From: Methanobacterium_B sp963703015
Lineage (GTDB): Archaea; Methanobacteriota; Methanobacteria; Methanobacteriales; Methanobacteriaceae
Length of the DNA: 64,000 bases
Assembly (NCBI GenBank): GCA_963703015.1
Contig: OY969779.1
Span: 62,001-126,000, forward strand
Direction: 5' to 3'
The notes beneath the pieces were generated by a model, which saw nothing but the letters and a program-made list of their open reading frames with translations, ran no database searches and was not told the DNA's origin. This document shows, one piece after another, positions 51,506 to 60,947 of this stretch; the stretch's first letter is position 1; each line of letters begins with the position of its first letter. A program made the position numbers and the translations under genes.

Positions 51506-52648
51506 ATGGATCCTATTTACTCAAACATAGCTGCCAATAAACGATGGACATATCTTTTCTTTTTATTTTATGCCCTAATGTTAGGTGCAATTGGATATAC
51601 CATGGGAATTTATTTTGGTTATCCTATTTTTGGGATAGGGATAGCAGCCCTTGTCTTTATTTTAGCTTTCCTAGTCAGTTACTATGGTGGTCAGGGCATG
51701 GTAACAAGAATGGCTGGTGCGAAAGAGGTATCTCATGATGATGAACCCTACCTCTACAACACCGTTGATGCCCTGAGTATAGCAGCAGGCATTCCAATGC
51801 CCAAACTGTACATGATAAATACGGATATACCCAATGCATTTGCTGCTGGTCGTAGCTCAAAAAATTCCAGTATCACAGTTACTAAGGGACTCATGGAGAC
51901 ACTCGACAGATTGGAGCTTGAAGGTGTTATTGCCCATGAGATCTCACACATCAAAAATTATGATGTTCTACTTTCCACAGTAGCTATTGTTCTAGCAGGG
52001 ACCATAGTGTTTTTAGGATTTACGTTACGTTACTCAGCCTATGGGGGATTGTTCCGTGGGGCTAAAGGTCAGAACAACCCTGCAGGAATTGCTATCTTGG
52101 TTATTTTAGTCCTTCTAATTATCCTTGCACCAATATTTGCCCAGCTTCTTAAGTTTGCAATTTCAAGAAAACGTGAATTTCTTGCAGATGCTTCAGGAGC
52201 TGATCTCACAGGCTATCCTGAAGGTCTTGCAAGTGCCCTTGAAAAGATCAGCACCATGCAAAAACCCAAAAGTAAGATCCAAAACGATGCCTTGAACAGC
52301 ATATACATAGTCAGTCCTGCAATTGGAAAGAAAGGATTTAGTAACCTATATTCAACCCATCCCGCTACAGAGGAACGTGTGAAAAGGCTTCGTGAAATGA
52401 AATTTATTGACCAAAAATATGTGAAACCCGAAGCCGTTAATAACACACCCACAAATATAGAAAGCAATTCAAACAACATTGGTTTTGTTGCTGAATCTGC
52501 ACCTATGCCTAAAACTAAGTCTGGAAATGGATATTTGGTCTGTAACAAATGTGAAGGATATTATGAACTTCAACCCGGTGAAAGTCCAGATGATTTCTCT
52601 GATGAATGTGAATGTGGGGGTAAACTGGAATATCGGGATAGTTTTTAG
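51506..52648 (+). CDS. htpX: M48-family metalloprotease HtpX-like with C-terminal zinc ribbon
   Basis: 380 residues. Two N-terminal helices (YLFFLFYALMLGAIGYTMGI; FGIGIAALVFILAFLVSYYG), then the catalytic zinc motif VIAHEISHIKNYD (HExxH), two more helices, and KREFLADASGADLTGYPEGL, which supplies the third ligand. So far this is a normal HtpX-type membrane protease. Unusually, it carries a C-terminal extension (about 315-380) with a linker and a zinc ribbon (CNKCEGYYELQPGESPDD, CECGGKLEY). The same extension ends the next protein and appears inside the DUF4013 protein. The ATG directly follows the lemA stop. Confidence 0.93.
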   Translation: MDPIYSNIAANKRWTYLFFLFYALMLGAIGYTMGIYFGYPIFGIGIAALVFILAFLVSYYGGQGMVTRMAGAKEVSHDDEPYLYNTVDALSIAAGIPMPKLYMINTDIPNAFAAGRSSKNSSITVTKGLMETLDRLELEGVIAHEISHIKNYDVLLSTVAIVLAGTIVFLGFTLRYSAYGGLFRGAKGQNNPAGIAILVILVLLIILAPIFAQLLKFAISRKREFLADASGADLTGYPEGLASALEKISTMQKPKSKIQNDALNSIYIVSPAIGKKGFSNLYSTHPATEERVKRLREMKFIDQKYVKPEAVNNTPTNIESNSNNIGFVAESAPMPKTKSGNGYLVCNKCEGYYELQPGESPDDFSDECECGGKLEYRDSF

Positions 52649-52703
52649 ATTTAAACAACATCTATTCATATAAGAACATTTAGAGTTTATTTAAAGGGGT
52701 AGG

Positions 52704-53261
52704 ATGAATATGAATGGAAAATTTATGATATTAGTGGGTTTTGCTGGTGTGCTTATAGGAATATCTTATTATAATGCATTATCATATTTCATTATTGTCG
52801 CAAGTTTAATGTTGATATTAACGGAAATATTTTTTGTTAAAGGATACAGAAATAAAACCTATTATTTGACTCTCTTTATATTAGTTGCATTGCTTGGTAT
52901 GAGTTCAGTTTATAATTTGTTAGTTATACCTCAGATTACCGCTATTAATTATATAAACATAGTTTTGTTTTTAGCAATCTTAATTAAGGTGATTATGGCT
53001 TATAAGGGTAGATTTGAAAATCATAAAATTCCATGGAAAGATGAATGGTACACATCCACAAATCAAGAAAGCAATTCAAACAACATTGGTTTTGTTGATG
53101 AGCCTACACCAATACCTAAAACTAAGGCCGAAAATGGATATTTAGTCTGTAACAAATGTGAAGGATACTATGAACTTCAACCCGGTGAAAGTCCAGATGA
53201 TTTCAGTGATGAATGTGAATGTGGGGGAAAATTGGAATATCGGGATAGTCTACAAATTTAG
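52704..53261 (+). CDS. Membrane protein with C-terminal zinc ribbon, partner of HtpX
   Basis: 185 residues. Four transmembrane helices (FMILVGFAGVLIGISYY; FIIVASLMLILTEIFF; YLTLFILVALLGMSSVY; INIVLFLAILIKVIMAY), then a soluble tail whose last 62 residues are almost the same as the HtpX tail (CNKCEGYYELQPGESPDD, CECGGKLEYRDS). The DNA there matches at most positions, so the cassette was copied recently. The start may be ATG 52704 or 52710; GGGGTAGG precedes both. Likely part of the lemA-htpX unit. Function unknown; the ribbon may let the proteins recognise one another or a common target. Confidence 0.82.
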   Translation: MNMNGKFMILVGFAGVLIGISYYNALSYFIIVASLMLILTEIFFVKGYRNKTYYLTLFILVALLGMSSVYNLLVIPQITAINYINIVLFLAILIKVIMAYKGRFENHKIPWKDEWYTSTNQESNSNNIGFVDEPTPIPKTKAENGYLVCNKCEGYYELQPGESPDDFSDECECGGKLEYRDSLQI

Positions 53262-53341
53262 GTAAATTAAATCCCATAACAATATATTAAGATAATAAAT
53301 CATATTACTCATTACAATACAAGACGATCGGGTGATATTTT

Positions 53342-54181
53342 TTGACAAGCAAAACACCAAATGATAAAAAAACATTTAACAAGCTTAGATGGTCTTTAAT
53401 TCTTGTTTTCTTTATATTTAACCTCCTTTTTATTTTCACTTATAAAGATCCCAATCTTCTTGCCATTGATTCATTCGTGGCCACTGCTTTAATATTCATC
53501 GTGGTCTTCTTGTATGCTGTTGAGAGGTACGGTAAGAGGAATGCACTGATCTTTTTTGTAGTTACCTCTGTTGTGAGTTTGTTCTTTGAAAATCTGAGCG
53601 TAGTAACTGGATTTCCATTCGGATTTTATCATTACTCTCCCTCGTTGGGTGTGTTAGCTGTTCCTTTGATAATTATTTTCGAATACTTTGCAATGGGATA
53701 CCTATCCTGGATTTTAGCCCATATCTTAACTGGCCAGTACAGTAAAAAACTGGAAGGAAAACAAATATTCATTGTACCACTCATTGCCACATTCATAATG
53801 GTAATGTGGGACTTAACAGTTGACCCTATCAGTGCAACACTCCAGGGACTTTGGGTATGGACATATCCCGGACCATTCTTCGGAATTCCAATCTCTAACT
53901 ACTTCGGGTGGTTCCTAGTTGTGTACATATTCCTGCAAATACTAGCATTGTACCTCTCAAAATATGATACAATCAAACCAGAAAAAGTTGAAGCTATTTC
54001 AAACAAGCCATTTTGGAGTGAAGCACCGGTAATTTACGGTACAATGGCAATGGGCACCATATTATCAATATTTTATGTACTGAATGATATCACCATAGAC
54101 ATGGCCCTGATCACTTTTTTCACAATGGTGTTCGTGGCCCTTCTCGCCCTAATAAACGTTTGGAACAATGAATCTCTTTAA
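53342..54181 (+). CDS. DUF422 carotenoid-biosynthesis family membrane protein
   Basis: 279 residues with about eight transmembrane helices. FFENLSVVTGFPFGFYHYSP (near residue 80-100), MWDLTVDPISATLQGLWVW and GIPISNYFGWFLVVY are the conserved core of the DUF422 family, which includes haloarchaeal and actinobacterial carotenoid hydratases (CruF/bisanhydrobacterioruberin hydratase). In methanogens the substrate is unknown, perhaps another isoprenoid. TTG at 53342 follows GGGTGATATTT. It converges with a small membrane-protein gene. Confidence 0.88.
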   Translation: MTSKTPNDKKTFNKLRWSLILVFFIFNLLFIFTYKDPNLLAIDSFVATALIFIVVFLYAVERYGKRNALIFFVVTSVVSLFFENLSVVTGFPFGFYHYSPSLGVLAVPLIIIFEYFAMGYLSWILAHILTGQYSKKLEGKQIFIVPLIATFIMVMWDLTVDPISATLQGLWVWTYPGPFFGIPISNYFGWFLVVYIFLQILALYLSKYDTIKPEKVEAISNKPFWSEAPVIYGTMAMGTILSIFYVLNDITIDMALITFFTMVFVALLALINVWNNESL

Positions 54182-54302
54182 AAAAACCCAGAAGAGATCA
54201 ATTCCATTATTTTTATGGAAAGTAATTCCCAGAACAAATTAAAAGAATTGATTCCATAAGAACTAAAAAAAAAATAAGAAGTTGTATGTATCCTTTGGTT
54301 AG

Positions 54303-54461
54303 TTATTTGGCTATCAATGCTACAATACCTGAAATTAACATTACAAGTATTGCCACGTATAGTAACCATAGAGCGAAACCCGGGAATAATAACAAGATAA
54401 TTAAGAAAATAATTGCAAGACCAACTAATGAACCACCGCTCGCTTGTTGTGTTTCTACCAT
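54303..54461 (-). CDS. 52-residue two-helix membrane protein
   Basis: Encodes MVETQQASGGSLVGLAIIFL, then LLLFPGFALWLLYVAILVML and ISGIVALIAK. Two closely spaced transmembrane helices with a Pro-Gly turn. The ribosome site GGAGGTGA 5 nt before the ATG is close to perfect, which makes this a credible gene in spite of its size. Small hydrophobic proteins with a similar PGF turn are common in methanogen genomes; function unknown. It is transcribed alone, away from an AT-rich region. Confidence 0.78.
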   Translation of the reverse strand: MVETQQASGGSLVGLAIIFLIILLLFPGFALWLLYVAILVMLISGIVALIAK

Positions 54462-54866
54462 ATTTTCACCTCCTATATTAATTTTAATATAGTATAATAC
54501 TTATTTTTGATTCTTAAATAATTTACTTACCAAACAATTAATTTGTTGGGTGGGAATTTCATTCTTAGTTGTTTCCAGGCATTTGATAATGCAAATTTAC
54601 AATTTTTTTTCATTTGGGGTAATTGCTCTAGCTCTCAAATGAGTGAGATGAAAAAAATGACAGTTTCATAAAATACCACAGATTTATCTTCTTTAATAAA
54701 TCTTAGAAGTATTTTATCAATAATTTGGAAATAAACTATAATAATTTTTTCACTTCATTTCACTTTTTTACAAATTTTTTCTAAAAATTTTGTAGGAAAA
54801 AATATTAGAAATGTTCCTAGATACACTATATGTTTATGAGTAAGTATTTTTTCGGAGGGATAAAAT
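54462..54866. other. AT-rich intergenic region
   Basis: 405 bases upstream of the small membrane protein and the flavoprotein fragment. TCATTTG (54610-54616) and CAAATGA (54636-54642) form a weak inverted repeat. No gene or RNA was recognised. Confidence 0.35.
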
Positions 54867-54947
54867 TTGAAAGTTTTAGGATTGGTGGGAAGCCCTAGAG
54901 AGGGTGGAAATCAAAGATTATTAAAGTTATTTACCGAAAAATATTGA
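54867..54947 (+). pseudogene. 5' fragment of a duplicated iron-sulfur flavoprotein gene
   Basis: TTG at 54867 reads MKVLGLVGSPREGGNQRLLK and stops after 26 residues. The first 15 residues, the ribosome site CGGAGGG and about 25 bases before it are the same as the start of the intact gene at 57677, with two or three base differences in roughly 72. After codon 15 the similarity ends abruptly. It is therefore a truncated partial copy of that gene, now separated from it by an adhesin. Confidence 0.8.
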
Positions 54948-55209
54948 AGGGATATTTAATTACTCCACAAATAATCATCATGATTGAAAATATTAGTCCT
55001 AAGTAAATGACTAGGCAACTAACCAGTTAAAAGCAAATAACACATTTAAATTTGAAACAGGAGGATGAATTTTTTTATCCATAATCTCTTATTCTTTTTT
55101 TATTGTATTTCAACTATTAAACTTGGAAAATATATATAGTTTATAGTAACTTAATAATTTTATTGAAAAACAAAATTTGGGAGATGTTATTAAAGAAGGG
55201 GGTTAATGA
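54948..55209. other. Adhesin promoter region
   Basis: About 260 bases between the flavoprotein fragment and the adhesin. TATA-like AAATATATATAG near 55129-55140 and AAGGGGG before the GTG start are visible. No gene. Confidence 0.4.
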
Positions 55210-57354
55210 GTGATAGATACTTTTTTCATGACAAAATTTAAGGGTTATAAAAGTAATTTTTTGATTTATTCGTTAATTATGTTCTTTTTAGTAACTGTTT
55301 TTACATTCGGTGTTGGCAATGCATCGGCAGCTGGGAATACAATTTATGTTAATGGTTCACATGGGAATGACAGCTGGAACGGGACATCATGGGCAACAGC
55401 TAAACTCACCATAAAAAATGCAACTGGAACAGTTAACAACATAGGAACTATAAGAATCGCTAACGGAATATACAGTGGATCTGGTAACACTGGAATAACA
55501 TTCGATACCAACATGACCATTGTTGGCCAGAGCCAGAAGGGCACAATAATTAATGGAACCAACTCATCCCAGATATTCATCATAACAAGCGGAGTAAACG
55601 TTTTAATATTAAATTTAACACTCACAAATGGAAAAGCACCTGACGGAGGCACAGGTATTAAGGGATCATCTGGTGGTGCCGTTGTTAATTCTGGAACACT
55701 GGATATAATCAGTGTTATATTCACAAATAACAGTGCCGGAAACGGTGCTAATGGTTCTTCTGGAAGTGATGGTGGTGATGGTGGTGCCCTCTTTAATTCA
55801 GGAACACTCAGCATAATCAACAGTATGTTTACCAGTAACAGTGCTGGAAAAGGTGGAGAAGCTATTTCAATTTATGAGAATGGTGGTTTTGGTGGGTGTG
55901 GTGGCGCTATATTTAATAAAGGCGTATTAAATATAACAAACAGTACATTTACCAGTAACAGTGCTGGAAAGGGCGGTACAATCACTGATACCGTTGTTGA
56001 TGGTTATGGTGGAGCTATTTACAATACTGGAACTCTTATCATAACTAAATCTGCACTAACCAATAACAAATTTGGAAAAGATGCTATTTATTGTTGCGGG
56101 GGTGCAATTAGTAATTCAGGGACACTCACAATAATCAACAGCAACCTCTCTAATAACTCCGCTGGAGTCGGATCTGGTGGTGCTCTTTGGAATAATGGAA
56201 CAGTTAGCATAGTTAACAGTACACTTTCAGGTAACAATGCAGTAGATGGTGGAGCTATCCAAGTGGAGGCAGGTACTTGTAATATAACTAGTAGTTCTCT
56301 TACATGGAATTCTGCGACCAATGCTGGTGGGGCTATAGAGAATCATTCTACTTTAATTGCTAATTTCAACAGGTTTTTTGGAAACACAGCTTCATTACCA
56401 TTTGGCAATGTTATTTGCAACTTTGGAAATGCAGATCTAACACTCAACTGGTGGGGTTCAAACAAAGGGCCGGCAGCAGATGATATTTATATTGGCTACG
56501 GCTCTTTGAATAGTGCTTATTATTTGGTTTTAACCCTTAGAAGCAACAGTGTTTATGTAAACTCAGATCCAATTATCATAACTGATTTACTGCAGGATCT
56601 AACAGGCTTAGGTCATGATCCATCAAATGGACATATTCAGGATGGTATACCAATTAATTTCACAGTAAATGGGGCAGTTAACAATTTATTCATGCTTAAT
56701 GGTTGGGTAAAATTAAATCTAACTAAACCAGGTTTTAATACGATTTCAGTTAATCTAGACAATCAAAACCTACTGACGAATATATTTGTAATTGACACCA
56801 TTTCACCAACAGCCGCTGCAAGTCCAGCAGGCGGACTCTACAACAACACCAAAAATGTTACCTTGAAGATGAGCGAAGCAGGAACCATCTACTACACCTT
56901 AAACGGCAGTACACCAACAACAAGTAGCAGTAAATACACAGGACCTTTAACCATTAAAACTACAACTATTTTAAAGTACCTTGCAGTGGACCTTGCAGGT
57001 AACACATCACCTGTGTACACCCAGAATTACACCATAGACATGTCACCGCCAAAGGTTTCATCAACCACACCAGCAAACAGGGCGGTTAAAATATCTTTAA
57101 CATCACCAATAACAATTAAATTCAATGAAAACATTTACTCAGGGGCAAATTACACTAAGATTTACGTTAAGAACCTTAAAACAGGAAAAACCATTACAAT
57201 AACCAATACAATCAGTGGCAACATATTAACCATTAAAACAGGGACAAGAACAGCTAACACACAGTACCAGGTGTACATTCCCGGTGCAGCAGTTAAAGAC
57301 AAAGCAGGAAACAACCTGGCAGCCAAATACATTTTCCAGTTTAAAACAAAATAA
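55210..57354 (+). CDS. Adhesin-like beta-helix surface protein with chitobiase-type and Ig-like C-terminal domains
   Basis: 714 residues. Signal peptide with helix (YSLIMFFLVTVFTFGVGNAS) near residues 19-40, then AAGNTIYVNGSHGNDSWNGT opening a parallel beta-helix with PMP-like repeats (GGAIFNKGVLNITNSTFTSN). At about 535-610 a CHB_HEX_C-type domain (GTIYYTLNGSTPTTSSSKYT) and at about 615-714 a Big_5 Ig domain (TSPITIKFNENIYSGANYTK, ending FQFKTK). No C-terminal anchor, unlike the adhesin at 47619. GTG at 55210 follows GGGGG at about 7 nt; ATG 55228 is an alternative. Flanked by repeated flavoprotein DNA. Confidence 0.9.
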   Translation: MIDTFFMTKFKGYKSNFLIYSLIMFFLVTVFTFGVGNASAAGNTIYVNGSHGNDSWNGTSWATAKLTIKNATGTVNNIGTIRIANGIYSGSGNTGITFDTNMTIVGQSQKGTIINGTNSSQIFIITSGVNVLILNLTLTNGKAPDGGTGIKGSSGGAVVNSGTLDIISVIFTNNSAGNGANGSSGSDGGDGGALFNSGTLSIINSMFTSNSAGKGGEAISIYENGGFGGCGGAIFNKGVLNITNSTFTSNSAGKGGTITDTVVDGYGGAIYNTGTLIITKSALTNNKFGKDAIYCCGGAISNSGTLTIINSNLSNNSAGVGSGGALWNNGTVSIVNSTLSGNNAVDGGAIQVEAGTCNITSSSLTWNSATNAGGAIENHSTLIANFNRFFGNTASLPFGNVICNFGNADLTLNWWGSNKGPAADDIYIGYGSLNSAYYLVLTLRSNSVYVNSDPIIITDLLQDLTGLGHDPSNGHIQDGIPINFTVNGAVNNLFMLNGWVKLNLTKPGFNTISVNLDNQNLLTNIFVIDTISPTAAASPAGGLYNNTKNVTLKMSEAGTIYYTLNGSTPTTSSSKYTGPLTIKTTTILKYLAVDLAGNTSPVYTQNYTIDMSPPKVSSTTPANRAVKISLTSPITIKFNENIYSGANYTKIYVKNLKTGKTITITNTISGNILTIKTGTRTANTQYQVYIPGAAVKDKAGNNLAAKYIFQFKTK

Positions 57355-57361
57355 AAATAAA

Positions 57362-57382
57362 TTTTTTTCTTCTTTTTTTTTA
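57362..57382 (+). terminator. T-rich terminator
   Basis: A run of T with two C residues (T7-C-TT-C-T10) starting 7 nt after the adhesin stop codon. Confidence 0.5.
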
Positions 57383-57676
57383 TTTACATTATCGCGATTA
57401 TCCAACCTTCAATTGATATTGGCCAATTGTCCAACCTGCCTTCTTAAACCAAACAAATCCCATTTTATCACCTTCTTAAATTAGATATTATTCATTATAT
57501 AAAAAAACATGGTTGGAATTATTACAATATAATTCTTGTTCTATAAAAGTCAATAGTTCTTAATTAATCAAAAAAAATTTCACGAAACCATAAACTTTTA
57601 TTTGAAAGTTTATTTAAAGTATAGTAGAAATATAACAATTGTTTAAAAACTAGTATTTTTTTCGGAGGGATAAAAT

Positions 57677-58225
57677 TTGAAAGTTTTAGGATTGGTTGGT
57701 AGCCCAAGAGAGGGTGGAAATACTGAGATCATGGTTAAAGAAGTATTGGAAGGATCTTCTGAAAAGGGAGCAGAAACAAAAATTTACGATCTAAACAAGC
57801 TCGATATTAAACCTTGTCAAGCCTGCATGCACTGTAAAACCAATGATGGTGAATGCAAAACCGATGATGATATGCAGATACTTTACAAAGAATTAGCTGA
57901 AAGCGATGCCTTTGTACTTGGTTCCCCTATATACATGTGGCAGATGACTGCTCAGGCTAAATTATTCACAGACAGATTGTATGCACTCATGGGTTTTCCA
58001 GAAAAACTAGGTGAAACATCATCTGCACTGGTTTTTTCACAGGGCAACCCAGATGGGGATTCCTTTGAAGATTACATAAACTCCACAAAACAGGTGTTCG
58101 ACCTTTTAGGTTATCCAGTTAAGGGTGTGCTCATATCAGCAGGAGACCAGACACTTGGAGACGTTAAAAATAAGGACGACATACTCGAAAAAGCCAGGGA
58201 AATAGGTAAAGACTTGGTTAGCTAA
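57677..58225 (+). CDS. Iron-sulfur flavoprotein / NADPH-dependent FMN reductase
   Basis: 182 residues. MKVLGLVGSPREGGNTEIMV is the FMN phosphate loop; CQACMHCKTNDGEC (residues about 48-61) has the C-x2-C-x2-C-x5-C cluster motif of iron-sulfur flavoproteins; LGSPIYMWQMTAQAKLFTDR contacts the flavin. It should bind FMN and one 4Fe-4S cluster and act in reduction of oxygen species or unknown acceptors using ferredoxin electrons (family knowledge). TTG at 57677 with CGGAGGG 7 nt before. A partial copy of its 5' end lies 2.8 kb upstream. Confidence 0.92.
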   Translation: MKVLGLVGSPREGGNTEIMVKEVLEGSSEKGAETKIYDLNKLDIKPCQACMHCKTNDGECKTDDDMQILYKELAESDAFVLGSPIYMWQMTAQAKLFTDRLYALMGFPEKLGETSSALVFSQGNPDGDSFEDYINSTKQVFDLLGYPVKGVLISAGDQTLGDVKNKDDILEKAREIGKDLVS

Positions 58226-58373
58226 CACATCGTCATATTTCAGGGAGTTAATTTCATTCCCCCTGAATGATGATGATTAGCTTCACTTATTTTAATATTT
58301 TTTTTACAGTCTAATTCTATTTTGGTAGATATTTTGATTTCTACGATATTCAAGAAATCAATCACGAACCTAA

Positions 58374-58767
58374 TCAGGTTAAGATGTAGTGTGTACTGTG
58401 ACCATTACATTCCTGCTTTAAAACTTCAAGTTTGATTAATTTAGAAATTTCATCTAATGCTGCCCTATTAGATAAACTAAACATTTTTTGCATCTTTATT
58501 ACTTATCTTTCCCTCGTTAATAGTAAATTCAACAATCTGCATCTGCTGTCATTGAGAGTTATCTGTCCCTTCTCTTTAAGGATCTTAATATTTTTTACTT
58601 AGTCAGATTACCCTTTCTTTAACTGTTTTGATACTAATTGCAACTCCATCTGTAAAGTATTCAATCCATTTTGTTAGATCTAGTGTGTTTTGATCAACTG
58701 TTTGGAGTGCATCGTAGTAGCTGTTTCTATCATGGTCGTAGTGATCATCCAAGGCAAAAAAATCTTT
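58374..58767 (-). pseudogene. C-terminal remnant of a Fic-family protein
   Basis: On the minus strand, FFALDDHYDHDRNSYYDALQ, TLDLTKWIEYFTDGVAISIK and VKERVI are the region after the Fic core in Fic/DOC proteins. After a frame change come KILKEKGQITLNDSR, then MQIVEFTINEGKISNKDAKN, and FSLSNRAALDEISKLIKLEV ending HYILT at TGA 58376-58374, the usual C-terminal winged helix. At least three frame shifts and loss of the HPFxxGNG catalytic part show it is dead. Fic proteins AMPylate targets; this was probably a self-standing regulator or toxin. Confidence 0.75.
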
Positions 58768-58829
58768 TTAAATCTAAAAAAAAAATGTTCATTATCATTA
58801 AAATGAATTTAAAAGATCATAAATAATTG

Positions 58830-60530
58830 TTAGGAAATATTTAAGAATTTGCCTGTGTCAGAGTTTGCAAAAGCAACGCTAGTTAATTTTTGTTCGGCTA
58901 TTTCAATTTTTATAGTATTTTCACCATAATAAGTCGATGAAATAGTTTTAGACAAATTATTATCTACATATATTGTGCTAAGTAAATTGTTGTTAATATA
59001 GATGCTGTAATATCCGTTTTTAAAGATCCCTGAAGTTGTTACGACTTTTTTATTGTTAACATATATGTTAACGACCCTGCCTATTTTATCTTGAGGAAGA
59101 ATGAAAATACCTTCGTTAATAGTTAAATTACCTGTTTCATTGTTTGTCAAGTTCTTTTCGATGTATGGTTTAGTGAATTTATTGTTAATGTCAGTATTGG
59201 ATATGGTTTCACCAACGTTTACACTCAAATAACGCCTTGCATCTTCAGACATTCTTAAGACTGTCCCTTCCCCAGTAATTGTGTCATTTATTACGTATTT
59301 AGCATTTTCCATGTATATTACATCCCCATTTTTAAGATTTAATGTAGTCTTGGCTTTAGCAGGTAGTCTAAGAGTATGAATTTCGTTTTGTGATAATGCA
59401 CTGTCAACTGTGTAGGGTCCTCTGAAATCTAATTGAATGCCCTGGTTAGTCCAAACAAGATTGCTTGAGATGGGTTGTATTGAAATTCCTGTGCTGCTTA
59501 TGTGTGCAGATCCAACTAATGTGAAGATCATAGCCATCAAGATAAGTCCCGATAGAAGAATCTGGAAATGCATATATAAAAATGATTTTAGTGCAGGAGA
59601 CTTTCTATCAGACTTTGCAAGCACTTTAATCGATCTCCTTAAAAATTTAGCAAAGTAGTAAATTGAAACACATAATCCCACTAAAAAAAGAGCTATTCCA
59701 ACCAGTGGTGAAATTTTGCTTATGAAAAACATTGAAAAAAGACCTAAAGATGTTAAGGATAATCCTAAAATACTCATTCTAATATATTTACCAAGGCTAT
59801 CCATCATTGAAACTCTGCCATATTCCACTGCTCTGTTGATGATGGTTCTAACTACTTCGTTGGCCATTAAATTAAGACCTTCAATTGAGGAGTGTTCATG
59901 TTCAATATGACCTATATCCACCTCTTTAATTCTCATACCCTGTGCATCTGCATCTAGAACAATTCCAATGTCTACACCATAATCTTCTTCGAAGTTAATT
60001 TTATTTAAGAAAGTTTTTGTAGCTGCAAATTGACCGCTTAGGGGTTGTTCATATTTTAATTCTGGAAAAAAGAATTTAAGAAGGGGTTTTGCAGTTAATT
60101 CTGTGACTCTTCCTGCCCTTCGTTTAAATTTAGTCTTGGTTACATCTGCTTTACCATCTAAAATAGGTTTTACTATCTTTTCAATTTGATTTGAATTTAA
60201 ATTGTTGAGATCCCCATCAATAAAAGCCACAACATCACATTTGGAATTTTGAAGCCCTGTTTTTAAGGCTTCACCCTTTCCATGATTAGTGGTATGACTT
60301 ATCACAGTAACTCCATGATCCCGCGCGATTTTAGCTGTTTCATCATCCGACCCATCATCCACAACAATTATTTCATTGACAACACTTGTTTTTTTAACGA
60401 CTTCTATGACTTTTCCAATGGTATTGGCTTCATTGTATGCAGGAATAACAACAGATACTGATTTTAAACATACTTTTCTATTCCTGAAAAATGTTATCAT
60501 AAAAATTAATAATAAAACAACCCATGGCAA
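58830..60530 (-). CDS. Family 2 glycosyltransferase with membrane anchor and external C-terminal domain
   Basis: 566 residues. One short N-terminal helix (WVVLLLIFMITFF), then a GT-A domain at about 23-235: VSVVIPAYNEANTIGKVIEV, VDDGSDDETAK, and FIDGDLNN as the metal-binding DxD-type site. Two pairs of helices follow (about 255-350), and the C-terminal 210 residues appear to be outside: beta-rich, with many Asn-x-Ser/Thr sites (NDTITGEG; NLTNNETGNLTINEG). Resembles dolichol-phosphate or glucosyl-3-phosphoglycerate synthase-type enzymes with an extra domain. TTG at 60530 lies 5 nt after GAGGTG. Bracketed by two Fic remnants. Confidence 0.88.
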   Translation of the reverse strand: MPWVVLLLIFMITFFRNRKVCLKSVSVVIPAYNEANTIGKVIEVVKKTSVVNEIIVVDDGSDDETAKIARDHGVTVISHTTNHGKGEALKTGLQNSKCDVVAFIDGDLNNLNSNQIEKIVKPILDGKADVTKTKFKRRAGRVTELTAKPLLKFFFPELKYEQPLSGQFAATKTFLNKINFEEDYGVDIGIVLDADAQGMRIKEVDIGHIEHEHSSIEGLNLMANEVVRTIINRAVEYGRVSMMDSLGKYIRMSILGLSLTSLGLFSMFFISKISPLVGIALFLVGLCVSIYYFAKFLRRSIKVLAKSDRKSPALKSFLYMHFQILLSGLILMAMIFTLVGSAHISSTGISIQPISSNLVWTNQGIQLDFRGPYTVDSALSQNEIHTLRLPAKAKTTLNLKNGDVIYMENAKYVINDTITGEGTVLRMSEDARRYLSVNVGETISNTDINNKFTKPYIEKNLTNNETGNLTINEGIFILPQDKIGRVVNIYVNNKKVVTTSGIFKNGYYSIYINNNLLSTIYVDNNLSKTISSTYYGENTIKIEIAEQKLTSVAFANSDTGKFLNIS

Positions 60531-60808
60531 GTTTACACCTCAAAAAATCCAAAAATCATCCGTAGAAAAACTGAGAATAAATCAGCACAAAGTACACCAT
60601 GATATTTGATGTAATGGATCGTACTGAATCAAAAACAGCTAATAATAGGAATATAAATTAAAATTTAAAAGTTTGAATATTTATAGTTATTCACAAAATA
60701 AAGAATTATAGAGATAAAAGTAGTTCATAAAAGCTAAAAATCAAAAAATCTTAAGGTTCAACGTCTTCAAAAATATTCGAAAGTCGCTATAATCAAGGCA
60801 GATTTATC

Positions 60809-60900
60809 GTTAACCTAATCATGTTAGGTGTAATTACACGACCATTGCATTCCTTGTTATAAATTCAAGTAAGATTATTTAGAAATTTCAATAAAATCCG
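60809..60900 (-). pseudogene. Second, more degraded Fic C-terminal remnant
   Basis: On the minus strand, DFIEISK and later KECNG followed by a palindromic ACCTAA/TTAGGT correspond to DEISK, QECNG and the end region of the Fic remnant at 58374-58767. DNA similarity continues past the former stop (GATTAGGTT), so this is a duplicated copy of the same tail, not an independent gene. Several stops and gaps. Confidence 0.55.
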
Positions 60901-60947
60901 TTCATAACCTTTCAACAAGAAAAGATAAAATGTTGATTAATTGGTAA

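Noticed and set aside
54850..57740. Composite transposon around the adhesin
   Set aside because: The flanking direct repeats are flavoprotein coding sequence; no transposase or terminal inverted repeats were found.
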